In this document: in pieces, positions 1 to 12,900 of the stretch | Layout: each line of letters begins with the position of its first letter | How positions within the stretch are numbered: position 1 is the stretch's first letter | Source of the DNA: Cyprinodon diabolis | Lineage: Eukaryota; Chordata; Actinopteri; Cyprinodontiformes; Cyprinodontidae | Assembly (NCBI GenBank): GCA_030533445.1 | Contig: CM060072.1 | Coordinates: 20,897,767-20,961,766, forward strand | Direction: 5' to 3' | Length of the DNA stretch: 64,000 bases | The notes under the pieces: model-generated | Told to the model about the DNA's origin: nothing | Databases searched by the model: none | The model's input: the letters and a program-made list of their open reading frames with translations, nothing else | Position numbers and translations under genes: made by a program

Positions 1-476
1 AAGAATTGGTCAAAAGTGCAAGTGAAACTGGACTCTGAGGGAAATCTGGCTTCAGCCCATTCAAGGGCTCTTCCGGTTAATTGAGAGAGAATGAAACTTA
101 TTTTCCTCTTGTCATTGGAAAAACTGGACGGCGAGTGTTCAAAAATCAATTTGCATTGGAATAAAAATCCTTTGCACTTACTAGTTATGCCAGAGAATCT
201 TTCAGGAAGTGACGGACGGAATTCTGGAAATGACGGAATAGGCTCTGACCTTTGAGGTGGGTTTGGCTTCGGAACCGGAAGTTGAGCTGGCTCCGCTCTG
301 GGAGTAGCATCTCTGAGATAGCCAGCTAATTCCTGTAAAGTTTGGTTAGTTTGCTCCAAGCGTGTGTTAAACTCACAGAGGGTGGTATTGTGACCTTGGA
401 TTTGAACTCCTTGTTGCTCAATCATCCACCAGAGTTGGACTGCTGGGTTAGTTTGTTGGCCAGAGTGTTCTGTCAT
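1..476 (-). CDS. Gag-like ORF of a Ty3/gypsy retrotransposon, partial
   Basis: Read on the minus strand, an ATG at 476-474 opens a frame with no stop down to the window edge, about 158 codons. Its N-terminal half is polar and Gln/Thr-rich, then Pro-rich. The last part contains the stretch LTGRALEWAEA, which resembles the Gag core of sushi-type Ty3/gypsy elements and their domesticated RTL/PEG10 relatives. Gag would form the retrotransposon particle. The frame lies directly inside the LTR at 476-1125, as expected for gag after a 5' LTR. The uninterrupted frame suggests a fairly young copy. The rest of the element lies outside the window. Confidence 0.75.
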   Translation of the reverse strand, partial: MTEHSGQQTNPAVQLWWMIEQQGVQIQGHNTTLCEFNTRLEQTNQTLQELAGYLRDATPRAEPAQLPVPKPNPPQRSEPIPSFPEFRPSLPERFSGITSKCKGFLFQCKLIFEHSPSSFSNDKRKISFILSQLTGRALEWAEARFPSESSFTCTFDQF

Positions 477-1125
477 GTTGGGATCAAGGTTTCTAACCCA
501 CATGCAGAACACACGGACTCAGAGGAAAAAGTTCAACAGTTTATTGAAATACAAATGTTAATAAAGAACTGATTTTCGGGAAACAGTCCAGGACTGGTCA
601 CAACTGGGTTCTCTGTTCAGTGATCTTGGCTGAGCGGCAGAGGGAGGGAACCAGGAGGGTCCAGAGGCAGAAGGTTTGGCAGAGGGCTTGGCAGAGGCAG
701 GGCTTGACGTCAGACTTAGCAGTGTTCAAATCAGAGTTTCTTTCCAGTTCTCTTCTTGAGAGTGGGCAGGCAGGTTCAGACAGTTTGTCTTTCCAAGGAT
801 CCTCCGAGATCAGACTGCTGACCTCAGTTGAAAAACTCTTCCAGAGTTCCAGGGTTCAGTCAGGTTCTTCCTAGGAAGCAGAAAGGACAAAAACAAGTGA
901 GGTTCTGGTTTCAGGATTCAGGGGGAGAATCAGACAGGTTGGTTGGCTCAGGCTTGTTAACCGTAACTGGCTTAACACTCTGGCACTGGAGTATAGCTCT
1001 GCCACTGCTTAAATGCTGGTCTCCTGATGAGCAAACAAGCCGCAGGTGTGGTAGTCAGCTTCAGCTCCAGGAGACCTAGGGTGCCCTCTGCTGGAGAAAG
1101 GTGGACAGACCTCCAGATCCCAACA
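476..1125 (-). repeat. LTR of the left-edge Ty3/gypsy-like element
   Basis: The segment starts TGTTGGGATC and ends GATCCCAACA, a perfect 10-bp inverted end pair of the TG...CA type, enclosing 650 bp. On the minus strand it is the 5' LTR, with the gag-like frame immediately inside. A related sequence begins at 63405: both share the block ACCCACATGCAGAACAC, a GTTTATT tract, a GAGGGAGGGAACC block and further similarity. The right flank begins CTACA; the matching target duplication would lie outside the window. No tRNA primer-binding site is evident between LTR and ATG. Confidence 0.8.
1080..1094 (-). promoter_or_regulatory. CTCF-like motif inside the LTR
   Basis: The minus strand reads CCAGCAGAGGGCACC, matching every position of the CTCF core CCASYAGRKGGCRSY as I recall it. 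It lies near the start of the LTR in its own orientation. Occupancy cannot be judged from sequence. Confidence 0.45.
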
Positions 1126-2971
1126 CTACAGTCGAGAAGTATATATTCCAAGGAATGACAAAAGCAGGTTAATGTAGGTGTAGAGTAACTGAGGTTTGTG
1201 AATATTGCAAAATTTGTATCTAATTCGTGGACAACATATGGCCAGGAGGTAAAAATCCTACCAAGATTTTCTTTATCCTGTTCACTTAACCAGACGATTA
1301 GACTCTGTGGATCCAAAATGATCACATTGTGATATATTCTTTAGAACAGTGCTTGCGGTAAGAAAAGAGGCAGGCAAAGGAGCTTGTATACTTCTAATCA
1401 TAGACCTCACTTTTGCTAAGGAGCTATGAGTAATCCTACAATCCTTCGCATGAAAGAGTATTGGTGAAGCTTGGGTAGGAAAGGCAGATTATGCTGAAGA
1501 AAAATGTATTTAAAAATTGCCAGCATACGCAGCTTTCAGCCAACTGGTGTAGGAGGCGTCTAATTCATAGTACATTATGTTGAGTCTAGCGCTATGTTTA
1601 AATATGCCTTTAATTTCTGTTGGCTATAAGTTAAACACATTATTCACCCGTTTGGGGGTGGGTCTAGGACTAGACCTGGGCTACACTGCTACTCTCCCAC
1701 TTTTTGGTGTATCCTGATCCCAACCCAGGCTTAAATCTTGAGCTGCTTGCGCCCTTCCCACACAGCAGGGTCTGGTGATCTACTCCTAGAAAGTTAAGTT
1801 AAGTAAATGGTTAAGTGTTAAGTAAGTGCTTAAGTGTTTGATACACTGCCGCTGCTGGGACGGCTGAAATAATTTTCATTAAGATTTCATATACAAGTAC
1901 CATACAGAACAGGCATAATGGTCTGCCTGTGAAAGCAAATCTTTTGGGCTGTCATGTAGCTCTGGACACTTCTATTCCCAGAGCTATATTGGGAAAGCTA
2001 CTTTTCCCCAACTGTGTGCCTCCCATTTCATAATGTTGACGTATCATTATAGGAAGCCTGAGCAAAGTCCGAGACAAGAGGCCAAAAAACAGATTTCCAG
2101 GAATTAGACATTAGCCCAAAAAGAAAAGCTGCTGCTCTGTGCAGAATAGCAACTAAAAGAGCCATTTGGTCATAACTTTGAGTTGGACATATTGCGATCT
2201 ACCCTGCGAAACCCAAGTAAGTTAACTGAATCAAAATTTACATGTAAACAGATTACCTCAAAGTAAAGGAGTCAGTTAATTCAACTTTTTTATGTAAGGA
2301 AGTTCTAGGTAGATCTAATTTTTGTGAACTTTATAGGTTTGTAAGTTATTTGCATTTTGAAAAAGTCAACATTAGTTTGGAACTATTATTTATTTTTATT
2401 TTTTATGTACTTAAATCTACAAAATTTCCCAAAGAAAATTATAAAATAACTTTTATGTTATGCTCTTTTAAGTTACTTGTTGATTAAGTCTAGTGCATGC
2501 TTGTTCAGTTCAGCTAACTTGAAAGACCTGCCCCTTTCAGGCTTCAATGATTTAAATTTAGTCTCAGATTACACTGAGCAGTGTTTATCCATAATGCGAC
2601 ATTAAGCATAGTTCACCAACATCACAAATGGACACAGTAAAATGTGTGAAAATGTCATTTTAAGCACACATAGCTAAAGTTAAATAGGAGTTTTAGTATT
2701 TAAATGATAAAGACGAATGGACTGTACTTATATAGCACCATTTTTAAGTGAGGGGACTCCTCATCATCAACGACAATGTAGGTGAAAGGACGAAGACATA
2801 ACTGAGACAAGTGGAGCTGGGGTTTAAAACCACTCCACCTGCAGTTGCATAACAAACCCCTGCGTCCCATACCACTGCCCTTCACCTAAATTAAACTAAG
2901 GCTACAGAGAAACTATCTCCTAAGTTTCAGCTCTGTCCAATGTAGTGACATTTGTTTTAGTCCAAACAGAG

Positions 2972-3012
2972 AACAATTAATACATCCAGCTAAGGGTGGA
3001 TGTATTAATTGT

Positions 3013-3013
<1 letters not shown>
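2972..3013. repeat. Perfect 17-bp inverted repeat, 8-nt loop
   Basis: The arms AACAATTAATACATCCA (2972-2988) and its exact complement (2997-3013) flank the loop GCTAAGGG. It abuts a (TA)n(GA)n microsatellite. Confidence 0.9.

Positions 3014-3014
<1 letters not shown>

Positions 3015-3080
<66 letters not shown>
3015..3080. repeat. (TA)n(GA)n microsatellite
   Basis: About 15 TA units at 3015-3044 run directly into about 18 GA units at 3045-3080. Confidence 0.97.
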
Positions 3081-3083
<3 letters not shown>

Positions 3084-4333
3084 GCCTACCTTCTTGTATT
3101 CAGAAATCTCCAAATATACAATAAAGAAATTGGTAATGAACTTTTTAACTCAGAGCCACAAACACAGAACTATTAAAAGCCAACTTGTTGATTTTAAGCA
3201 CCATTATTTTGCATCTTTATGTAGCAATAAATAGAACAAGGCTTAATGATTGAGAGATGTTTTGCTGTTATTATCTTTTTCTCAATAGTGGAGGTATTCA
3301 TAACCTTTATCTGTATCGAATGATGAATAATTATGTTAATATTCCTGTATCTTTGCAGGAGTTTAACGAGAAAGGCTGAGGCAGAACCACGGACAATGTT
3401 AAGCAATGAATTGCAATGTTGAGATTTTACAGTCTACAACTTTATGTATGAAAACATTTTCAAAACAGCCTATAGGAGAACATTTTATATTTGTGACTTT
3501 AGGTCAGTAGCATTCTGATAAATAACATACAGCTTAGCCTTCTTAAAAAATGAATATATAATCTCAATAATGCCACAATTTAAATGTAGAAAATAAATTA
3601 TTCTACCTGAGGATCATCAAGGTTGCATATATCTCCTGGCAGAAACATCTGCCAGAGGATAATCTTGAAGGGAACTCAGTCAATTATAAAAAAGAAAGAG
3701 GGAAAATCACAGATTCCCTTCCTTTCTTGTGTATTTTTTTAATTAGAGCTACATTAACAAAAAATAAAATATAACATTTTTTTCATGAAAATATAAGGTG
3801 AAAGTTACAGCAGAGTTTCTCCATCATGCAAAGTAGTACTGTCAGCTGTTACATAAGACTTTGTATTTCGAAATTGTATACATTTATATTATTTGATCAA
3901 ATAACCTTTGGACTGTGATATGATTTTCTGTGTTGTTAGGACAACAAATAAAAAAGTTATAATCACCCTCAAACAGTTAAGTCAGCTCATATGGTAAAAT
4001 AGTTAACTTCAAAGAAACAACTTTATTTAAATTATTAAAATTTGAATTATTCAAATAATAAGAATTTAGTATCACAAATAGTTAAATTGAAGGTCAAACA
4101 TATTTTAATTTAAAATTATCAAAAGCTAGAAAACACTAAAATAATAAGCAAAAAAAACACATCAAAGGAAAAGACAAAAAAATGGCTGAATAACATTCTT
4201 AATTGCATTAGCAGTGATATCATACTTTATGCAGTATTTTATGTTTAAGAACCAAGATTTATCATAAAATTTGATTTTAAAGTAGTACAGTAGCAATCTA
4301 AATGTGTTCAGGCCAATGCAAAATATAAAATCT

Positions 4334-4500
4334 ATAATAACAATAATTGAACTTTATTGATTGGAGAAATTTACCTCTGAATTTAATCCATCCCCTTGGG
4401 GGCAGTGGGCTGCCATTGTGCAGACACCGGGGAGCAGTGTGGCGTTAAGGGTCTTGCTCAGAAACCCAGAGTGACAGCCTGTGGGAGTGGGGCTCGAACT
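4334..4500 (-). mobile_element. SINE/LINE tail fragment, same family as 13450-13677
   Basis: This stretch shares with 13450-13677 the order: TTTATTGA..GGAGAAATT, CATCCCC, a GGGGCAG/GCCAGTG block, GGTTAAGG-like, CTTGCTCAG..ACCCA and a Ser-type tRNA-like end. Read on the minus strand the TTTATT part is the 3' tail. It is truncated before the tRNA-like head seen in the other copy. Confidence 0.6.
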
Positions 4501-4509
4501 GGGAGAGTG

Positions 4510-7405
4510 TAAAACTGAGATGGACGGACACGGTTGTTAGAAGGAGGCTGTATTCTTTGCTTCGCTTTAGGTCAAAGTTTGAAGAACTCTGATTCCCCCA
4601 CGTGACCTCATCTGGATCTAAGGGAAAGAGTTGAGGACACACAAGGGTTTTAAAGCAAGCTCCACTGAGTATCTCAGGATGTTTCATGAAGTTGAGCCTT
4701 TTGCAAAATGGATACAGTTAACAACTTACAGATCTAGAGAACTCTTTGAATGAAGCCACTTTGTTGGTGTTGGCATCTGAAGAGGTTGCCTTTTTATCAG
4801 GTTGTTGAGGTTCTTTAAGTCATTTCCCCTGATGCTGTTACCCATAGCAGTTCACACCACTCTCAATTTGTTAAATAGAGTGTTTTCATTAGTTAAACCA
4901 ACAGAACAACTGTGGAGCAAAGTCATGGGTTTTGGTTGTTTGATACTTCCAGAAATATTTTTAGACATTTTATTATTCTGTATTCATTTGAAGATGCAAT
5001 GTAAAACAGGAAACATCCTCAGTCAGCAGTGGTTCCATCATTTTTGGCAGGACCTTTCCTGTGAAATTGGAGCAGTTCAAGTATTTGTTGTCCTGTCCGC
5101 AGGTAATAGTGAGAAGAGACAAGAGATTGATTGATGAATTAGGGCCTCTTCTAGAGAGACTTGGGCATTGCTTGTGCCTGTCATGATTCACTGCTCTGTC
5201 TAGATTCAGACCCCTGCCTATGGTTATGGTAACTGAAAGAATGCTCATTAACAACAATACAACACTGAAATCGTCTTTCCTTATAGAGTGGCAGGATTGA
5301 GAATTTGATACAGTGTGAAGATGTCATGTATGTTAAGGAACTGGGAGCTAATAACACTCCTTATAAAATAGTTAGTTTGGGTGATTCAGATATCCAAATT
5401 AAGAAGCCTCTTTGGGCTCATCTTGGTGAGGGTGTTGTGACCCTGCACTACTAAGTCGAGACCAAAGAGAATGCCAAGAACCCAATGAATGTACTGTATT
5501 CCTTCAGTCTTTGTAGTGAAAAATTATTTCCTAGAAAAAGCTTTGGAGATTAGTCTTGCTTTGGTTAGGCAAGTAGAAGACAAAGGACTGATGGCTTGTA
5601 TTGAGTGCTGTATGATTTAAGCTTAAGATTCTGATTTGAATTTTAAATGAGGTTAAATGTAAACGCAGCATCATGAAAAAGTCTCTTGAGGCTTAAACTA
5701 GTTTGTTGTCATGCAATCTGTCCAACATGCTTAGATTTAATAATTCATCCCCTTTAAAAGTCTCCCTTGCTCAAAAATGTGAGTGCATCTGGTGTGTTAC
5801 AAAATCTGTCTGAATGAGCCATGGACAATGTGTGAACACGTAATGCCCCTTGAGGTCAGAATATGTGCTAATATGCACCACATTCTCTCATGCACACCTA
5901 GATACCTTTACTCAGAGTTAGCAGTCAGTTCTCGCATGCAAAATTCTTCTGAAAGACTAATTTGCTGCAGCTCATAGAGGTATCTAGGGGCCCTTGAGAC
6001 TTCTAGCGCATGCATGAATTCCATGCAAAGCTATTATCTGTAAATGTGTAGAAGATGAGCTGAGTATAACAACTTGTTAGCTCTTACTTTCACAGCATAT
6101 AAAAGCACCTAAGGAGAGAGCAAGGGATGAAGGCAAAACAAAGGCAGTATTTACCCTGTTATTAGTCAGAAAGTTGTAAAAACAATCTTCACATATCTTA
6201 CTTGTTATGGGGGTTGAGGGTGAGATAAAAGATACTAAAGTAAGTGGTACAAGGCTTCATATTTGTTTATCACGATTTCTTATGGACAGCTGAATGAAGC
6301 AGTCAGAGTGATACTAACACCTGTCAGAAATCCTTGAGAATTTCATATATCCCAGTGGAAGTGACACTGCCCTTATCTAATAGAGCGGAGCAGCAAAGTC
6401 TCTGACTAAACCCTAGCAGAATACTGATAGAAATCGTTCAGATACTCTTCTTGGTCCTAATAAACAGTAAGTAATAAACGTCAGATGTATAACAAGACTT
6501 TAAAATGATTAATCATTTCAATGCATGGTCTGGGGTGAATTGTAACAAATAAAGGTGAGTAATTCAAATATTTGAATAAAGACAATTTAATAGCCGTTAA
6601 TACTTATTTGTCCAGCACAATTAGGTTATATGAAGAATTTTGTTGAAACTGTTCTTAATCTTTATTTTAAAAAAATAAAATGATTACAGTAGTACAATAA
6701 TTGTATGACCAGTAACAACTTCTAACAAGCATTTTACATGTTTTCGCGGGTATTTAGATGATAAGTCTTAGTAATGGACTGCAGATCTTTGAGGTTAGAA
6801 CAGCACTGTTTTAGTGGTTTGAATAATTGCGTATCAGAATACTACAAAGTACTGGGATGTCAATATCAATTGATGTATATGCATGTGACTTTTATGTTGT
6901 AATTAAGACTTACCACATATGATACCACAATAATGTTTAAACAGTTATGTTTCTTTACACAAGGAAGGTGTTTTTATTGACATCCATTTAAGTCTGTCTG
7001 TTTCTAGTGCTGTACATTCTAAGGAGGAGAACTCTTACAAAAATATGCTTAAGTAGAACTAACCACTGATTGAATTTTTTTAAAGCTAAGGTGTGTAATA
7101 ATTACAGGGATTTACTGACAGAAATGTAATATATTTGAAATAAGTATGTTATATATTATCATCTACGAACTTGGTCTTAATCTGTGGGTTTGCATTGCCT
7201 TCTATGTAATTATAAGTTGGTATTTATAATTACAGAGGAGTGGGTCTCGCCATTACACTCAAATGTGACTGCGGGCAAGTATAGAGTAAAAAAAAACATT
7301 TACTATACTACATGTAACACTCCAAGGCTTCAATAAAAATGTTGAATTGCGATTATTTAGATCACACAGACCAAGTAGGTATTCACCAAAATAATTTTCT
7401 GGATC
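4510..7405. other. Intergenic, no gene seen
   Basis: AT-rich DNA. Short open frames at 4802-5134 and 5783-5977 have no recognisable domain and no splice context. I see nothing else to annotate. Confidence 0.45.
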
Positions 7406-7606
<201 letters not shown>

Positions 7607-8407
7607 TCCAGTTACTTCCATATGAATTGTGCCTCATTTGAGGGTTTCGTGAGTAGGTTGGTTTTGCCCATTCATACTTTTTGTTTGACGTTCTCATTTC
7701 CTTGAGTGATTTAAGTTATAAGAAATGACACACAGCCTTTTTTTTTCCAAAGAAAGGCTCTTTGGTGTCTGAAAGAACAGCACAGGACCACAACAGCCTA
7801 GAACCTCTTTTTTATGCTGGTCCCATGTTTGATCTTGGGATCTGATTTTTTAACCAGCATTTTTTTTAAGTCAAATCAAACTGGTTGTGTTGTGCTCTTT
7901 GGGGAAAACAATATATTAAAGATGTTTCCATAATGTTAAATATGTTTTAGGTAAGGTCTACAGGCAGAACCTTCTATCGGTGCCTATGGTCCCTGAGAGA
8001 TGAGATAAGGGACGCTGCTGGTTTCATCCTGATATTTATCTGCAATAATGACATTGTTATATTAGCACAACATTTAATGCTAATGATTAACAGTTCATCA
8101 TTACAAAAAAAAAAGTACAACAAACAAACATATTTTATTAGTTTGTGTGCTAAGAATATATTTATTAGTAATATTTTTTGTTCATTATTTAATCAATTAA
8201 TTAATAAATGTCCGTATTTTTTGTACTGTTTATTACAAGCAAGGTTTATCCCCTGGGATGGTGTGTGTGTTTCTAGTGCATAGAGTCAAAACATCAGGAT
8301 ATGCATTTAAATTAGGTTCATTTTTCAGAACATTGGGTTGCTTTTAAACATACCTTGGCTGAAGCCAACAATTCTGTAATGAAAATATGTTTAATGTTTT
8401 CATAACC

Positions 8408-8494
<87 letters not shown>

Positions 8495-9820
8495 GACTGA
8501 GATTATTTTCAACTTTTATTTTTTCATAATCTTTTTTTCCTGAAAAATCTGTATTAACAAAAAGAAAATAGTTAGATAAAATAACCTTACCTTTTATGAA
8601 AAAATTATCTTGAGTTAAAGTTGCATTATGAAACTTTTTTTTCAAGTAAATCCTTTTAAGGGGCTTTGATCTTATTAAGTCACATTTTTGACGCCATATG
8701 TAGGAGGAAAGGAGACGAAATCTGCAAAGTCTGTTTTAAGAAGTAAAAATTGCAAAGAAATTAATCTAAATGAACATTTTGGGGTTTGATTCTTTGTTGA
8801 GTGTGCTCAGTTTGTTCAGTATGCTTATACTATGCATGGGGTAACTGTAAGGGTGCAGTTTTATTTGTTTTTCTTGCATTAAAACAATCCGCTAGATTAT
8901 TTGTTCAAGCAGCATGGTGTGTCACAACATTGGCTGTTTCTGAAGATTCAGTAAGCATTTAGATTCATTTGATAGAACACTCTAGTGGCCAAAGTAATGA
9001 TTATGCTGGAAAAAAAGGTAGGTACCATTATTACAAAGGCTCACAGGGAAGATGATAGTCAAGCCAAGAAATGATTGCACTTCAGCACAAGGGACAGGAG
9101 CATGTTTGAAGGATGGAGTTTAGTAAATAAACAAAATTAATTAATCCTTCTGTCTTGTTTGGTTTGTAATTTCCCTTGGTGCCAGTCTTAAACTATTTCA
9201 AATCTATGCTTTGCATGTTTTTACTTAGTGTTGCTGACAAGAAGTTAGAGTTGTCAAATGCAGCTCTGCTGATTCGTTTCTTTCTTTCCCTTCTGTCATT
9301 TTGTGTCTGGAACAGTTTTTTTAACTCCTTTTTTATTTTGGTTCACCAATTTCTGTTCTCTTTTCAGACTACTTCACTTCCTGGGATTCCCCTTTAATCA
9401 GCCTTCCTGACACTGCTCACCTGTGTCTTGTTGCCAATTGCCTTGCCTATTTCAACCTCTTCCTCTGCAGCCTTCTTTGCCAATTCATCTTTGTCCCTTG
9501 TGTCAAGTGTCCCAGCCTTTGTTCTACCTTGCCTACCTTGCCTAGTAGCTAAGCTAGTTGCTCTACTTGTTTTTTTGTTGTTGTTTTTTTACCAGCCTTT
9601 GTTATTAGAGATTTTTGCCATTTGCTCCTCTCATTAAGCAGTAGTGCATTCAATTATTTTTTGGCTTAATTTCCCTGAGTTGAGTCCTGCATTTGAGTCC
9701 TCTTTGGTTGCTTCTGACAAGAGTATGCATTGCAAAGATTTAGAGCAACTGCAAAGTTTTATTGTGCATGAAAGGTTTCAACCACAAAGTTTCATTTTAC
9801 ACAAGCAACGCAGTTGTTTT
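7607..9820. other. Intergenic upstream of CD96
   Basis: No gene is evident. The segment 9176-9640 is T/C-rich with several short open frames and the repeated phrases CCAGCCTTTGTT and TTGCCTACC, and looks like an old unclassified repeat. A GATA microsatellite lies at 8408-8494. Confidence 0.4.
8408..8494. repeat. (GATA)n microsatellite
   Basis: About 21 uninterrupted GATA units. Confidence 0.97.
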
Positions 9821-9821
9821 A

Positions 9822-9836
9822 GTGTGGCTTCCTGTT
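9822..9836. promoter_or_regulatory. Composite RUNX-ETS motif upstream of CD96
   Basis: GTGTGGCTTCCTGTT joins a RUNX-type core (TGTGGC) to an inverted ETS core (CAGGAAG on the minus strand). It lies about 107 bp before the start codon. The same 14-bp block recurs at 23739-23752, about 121 bp before the start of the duplicated copy, while the flanking bases differ. RUNX and ETS factors are typical of T- and NK-cell promoters, which suits the gene. Function is inferred. Confidence 0.45.
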
Positions 9837-9942
9837 CACAGTCTCATAGTCTTCATGCCGCACTCTTCCAGCTCAGCTAAAGGAGAATGCTTTCTATCTT
9901 TGCCAAGACTTAAAGTGATTGACTGTAATCATTAGCTCAAAG

Positions 9943-12900
9943 ATGATTGGAAGTGTACTGAAGATTGCCTTCCTTCTGCTCCATGCAACTTTTATCCAAG
10001 GTAAAACACTGCACTATGAGATGTTCGCTATTTTAGTTAAAATACAAGCCGTAGTTAGATGTTCCACGATGGAGTTAAAGTGTCTGTTGGGGGCCTATGT
10101 CACAGACTGTGTTTTATTTGTCTGCTTCCTGTTGCCCAAAAGAACCTGTTTTATCAGCTTAAAAATGTAACAGATTTTTTTTTCTCTTCAGGTGTTTTAC
10201 TTTCAACATGATCTGATCTATCTAACAGGGTCCAATAACTATGAGGTGTTTGTTCATGAAAAAATGGAAGCTGAGGTGGGCCACAACGTTACCATACCTT
10301 GCTTGATGAGAGCTGAAACTGATCCCAAGATTGTCGAGATTAGATGGATGAAAAATGGAAAAACAAAGCTTACTGTATACCACCCAATCTTTGGACCGCA
10401 TAATTTTTGGCCTAATGTGACCTGCCAAGCAAAGAGAAACGATAAAGACCAGTTAATTGGTTTAGATCTCCAACTCCCTCCGGTGAACAAATGGGACAGT
10501 GGCAGCTATAGCTGTGAAGTTCAGACATTTCGTTTTGGTGTTCTTACCAATGAAACAAAGTTAACAGTGAGAGGTAAGTCCGTTTACCTTCTTATAACAC
10601 AGAAAGAGTGACAAAATACTTTTTTAAGTCTATGAACAATATGAATATTTCAATTTAACTTTGTCAATACAAGTTTATTTCCCCAGTAGCCAGACAGTAT
10701 CACAATTTATCACCATGCTAATGTAAGAGTGGTTACATTTTTGTATATGTTGGCTAGGAGTGAAGCAATAGAGAAATGTATTGATTTTGATTGTTAATGA
10801 TTTAAAATTACCTCAACTATGTCCCCAGATGACATCAAGCTATTGTGCAATGTAAACAGGGTGTTGGAGGTCAACTTTGGAAACAATGCTACAATTCAAT
10901 GCAGAGTCAACTCAAATGCTCAATACAGGTGGACCAAGGTAAAGGAAACAAATCAGCTACCAAGAATAGAGCAAAGAAATGATATTATTTTACCCTGAAC
11001 CATTTCAATGAGAGTTAGATTACCTTGATGCTTTAATCACTTCTTGATATTTACTGTAAAAAAAGAAGAAAGAACAAAACAACATTCTTTTATGTAATCA
11101 AATAATAACCAGATGATGTTTCCACATCAGCTTTACCCTAAGCCTTTATGGTCAGTTGCAAAAAAACTTGAAGCTGAGGGAAAATGTAAGAGGGTTTAAA
11201 TGAACTATACACACAGGCATACACAAACATTTTTGGGGGCAGGTCCTCAGGTTGGAAAACGAGCACCTTATATGTTGCATGGAGCCGTCAAATGCCAAAC
11301 ACTGGCTGATGCTGACCTATGATGATCTTTTGCAGTCTATTGGTAACAATGTCACATTGGTGTAATTTAAATAAATAATAATTTCAAATCTAATATATAA
11401 ACAAAGCTGAAAAACAGTGGACAAGATTTATTTTTAATTTATGAAAAAAGAACACAATTGAATTTTACCTGTAACTGCTATCATAAGTCTTAAAAGTTTG
11501 ATGATTCCAATTTCTTCAGCAGTCTTTCTTCTTCTGGAGACGTAGTGAAAAAGTCTTTCTCCATTCCCTGGATCAAGTTTATAAGATTAGTTAAGAGCTT
11601 CAGGGTGGATATATTTGGTCGCAATTGGCTTATTGCTGGGCTGCGGGTGCTGGGCTGCACAGTGGAGGAGTGGGTAGCACTATTGCCTTGCAGCAAGGGT
11701 GTTCTTGGTTCGATTCCCGGCCCGAGGTCTTTCTGCATTGGGTTTGCAGGTTCTCCCTGAGCATGCCTGGGTTCTCTCTGGGTACTTCAGCTTGCCACAG
11801 CCCAAAAACATTTCTGTTAGGTTAATTGGGTTGTCTAATTTCTTATTAGGTGTGAGTGTATGTGTGCATGGTTGTGTGTCCTTGTGTGTCACTATGTTGC
11901 CCTGCGATAGACTGCCAACTTGTCCAGGGTTTTATTTCATTTGTGTTTATTTATATTGCGCCTTTTCACAACACATGTCATCTCAAGGCCCTTTACAGTG
12001 TACCAGATCATACTGTGAAACTGATTAAAAGTTATATTGAGATGGAGAAGTCTAATACAAAGCCCAGGATTCCAGAATATCTATACCTTTTTTTTCTCTG
12101 GATTTGATTGGGTATATATGTGAGAAGTTGCAGATGAACTAAGATTTACATTTAAAATATGAAAACAACCTAACTTTATTATCTTATTTCAAGTGCATAA
12201 TGTGTAATAGTCTTACTTTAAGGTTAAACTCTCATTACACTGACAGATCACATTATTTCCCTGTTCAGATTAGGAAACAAATACTGTTATTTTGAGGTCA
12301 TTTTTATGCAGTCAAGGATGTCTGTCAATAAACACTGAAAATGCAACTTAATCTACATGCCCCACTTTAACTGAAAAGGACTTTGTTAAATTTATATTTA
12401 CGAATTGTGATAATTTGGCCTTATTTGCTTTTAAAGAAATGTTTAACAGAAAAAAAGTAACTTGTGTGCTGTAGTTGTCACAAAAAAATCAAATAGATGG
12501 CATCAGGGAGTACCTGACAGGGACCATTACAGCAAATCAATAAAAACATCTATGAGATTCTTTAGGGTAAAATTGAGAAAAAGTTGTATTTCAAACAGTT
12601 GTATTTTGGCACTTTGTAGAGGCCATTTAAGACGTAATGCTATGAACTTACAGGATGGTGAAGGAGGTAAATACGCTTGTTTAGTTACCTGGACGGTTGG
12701 CTGGCCCTTTACCAGGGCATATTCATGGTGGTGCTACATGTCTCGTCGAGCAAAATTACAAAAATCTAGACTCTGGGTTTCATAGGCGTTTAAATAATAA
12801 ATTATATTTTGGACCAAAGACTAAAAAAGTAAAAAAAATTTCAGGAGGGAACTTTTTTGTCCAGAGGCATAAAGGGCAGCTCTAGCTCCACCTACTGCCT

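Larger units (their letters stand above)
1126..4333. other. Intergenic, no gene seen
   Basis: AT-rich unique-looking DNA with no ORF or splice-framed coding stretch that I can support. It holds the hairpin at 2972-3013 and the adjoining microsatellite, listed separately. Confidence 0.5.

Noticed and set aside
972..1325. 117-codon minus-strand frame
   Set aside because: It crosses the LTR end at 1125 and has no domain; chance frame.
5783..5977. 64-codon plus-strand frame
   Set aside because: No splice context, composition or family feature supports coding.
10192..10228. Upstream extension of the CD96 Ig exon (VFYFQHDLIYLT)
   Set aside because: Joining exon 1 at the acceptor before 10192 puts the Ig domain out of frame. 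The AACAG acceptor before 10229 keeps phase and fits a signal peptide ending FIQG.
11652..11930. tRNA gene, because of the perfect B box
   Set aside because: The context is a V-SINE body and no cloverleaf can be drawn.
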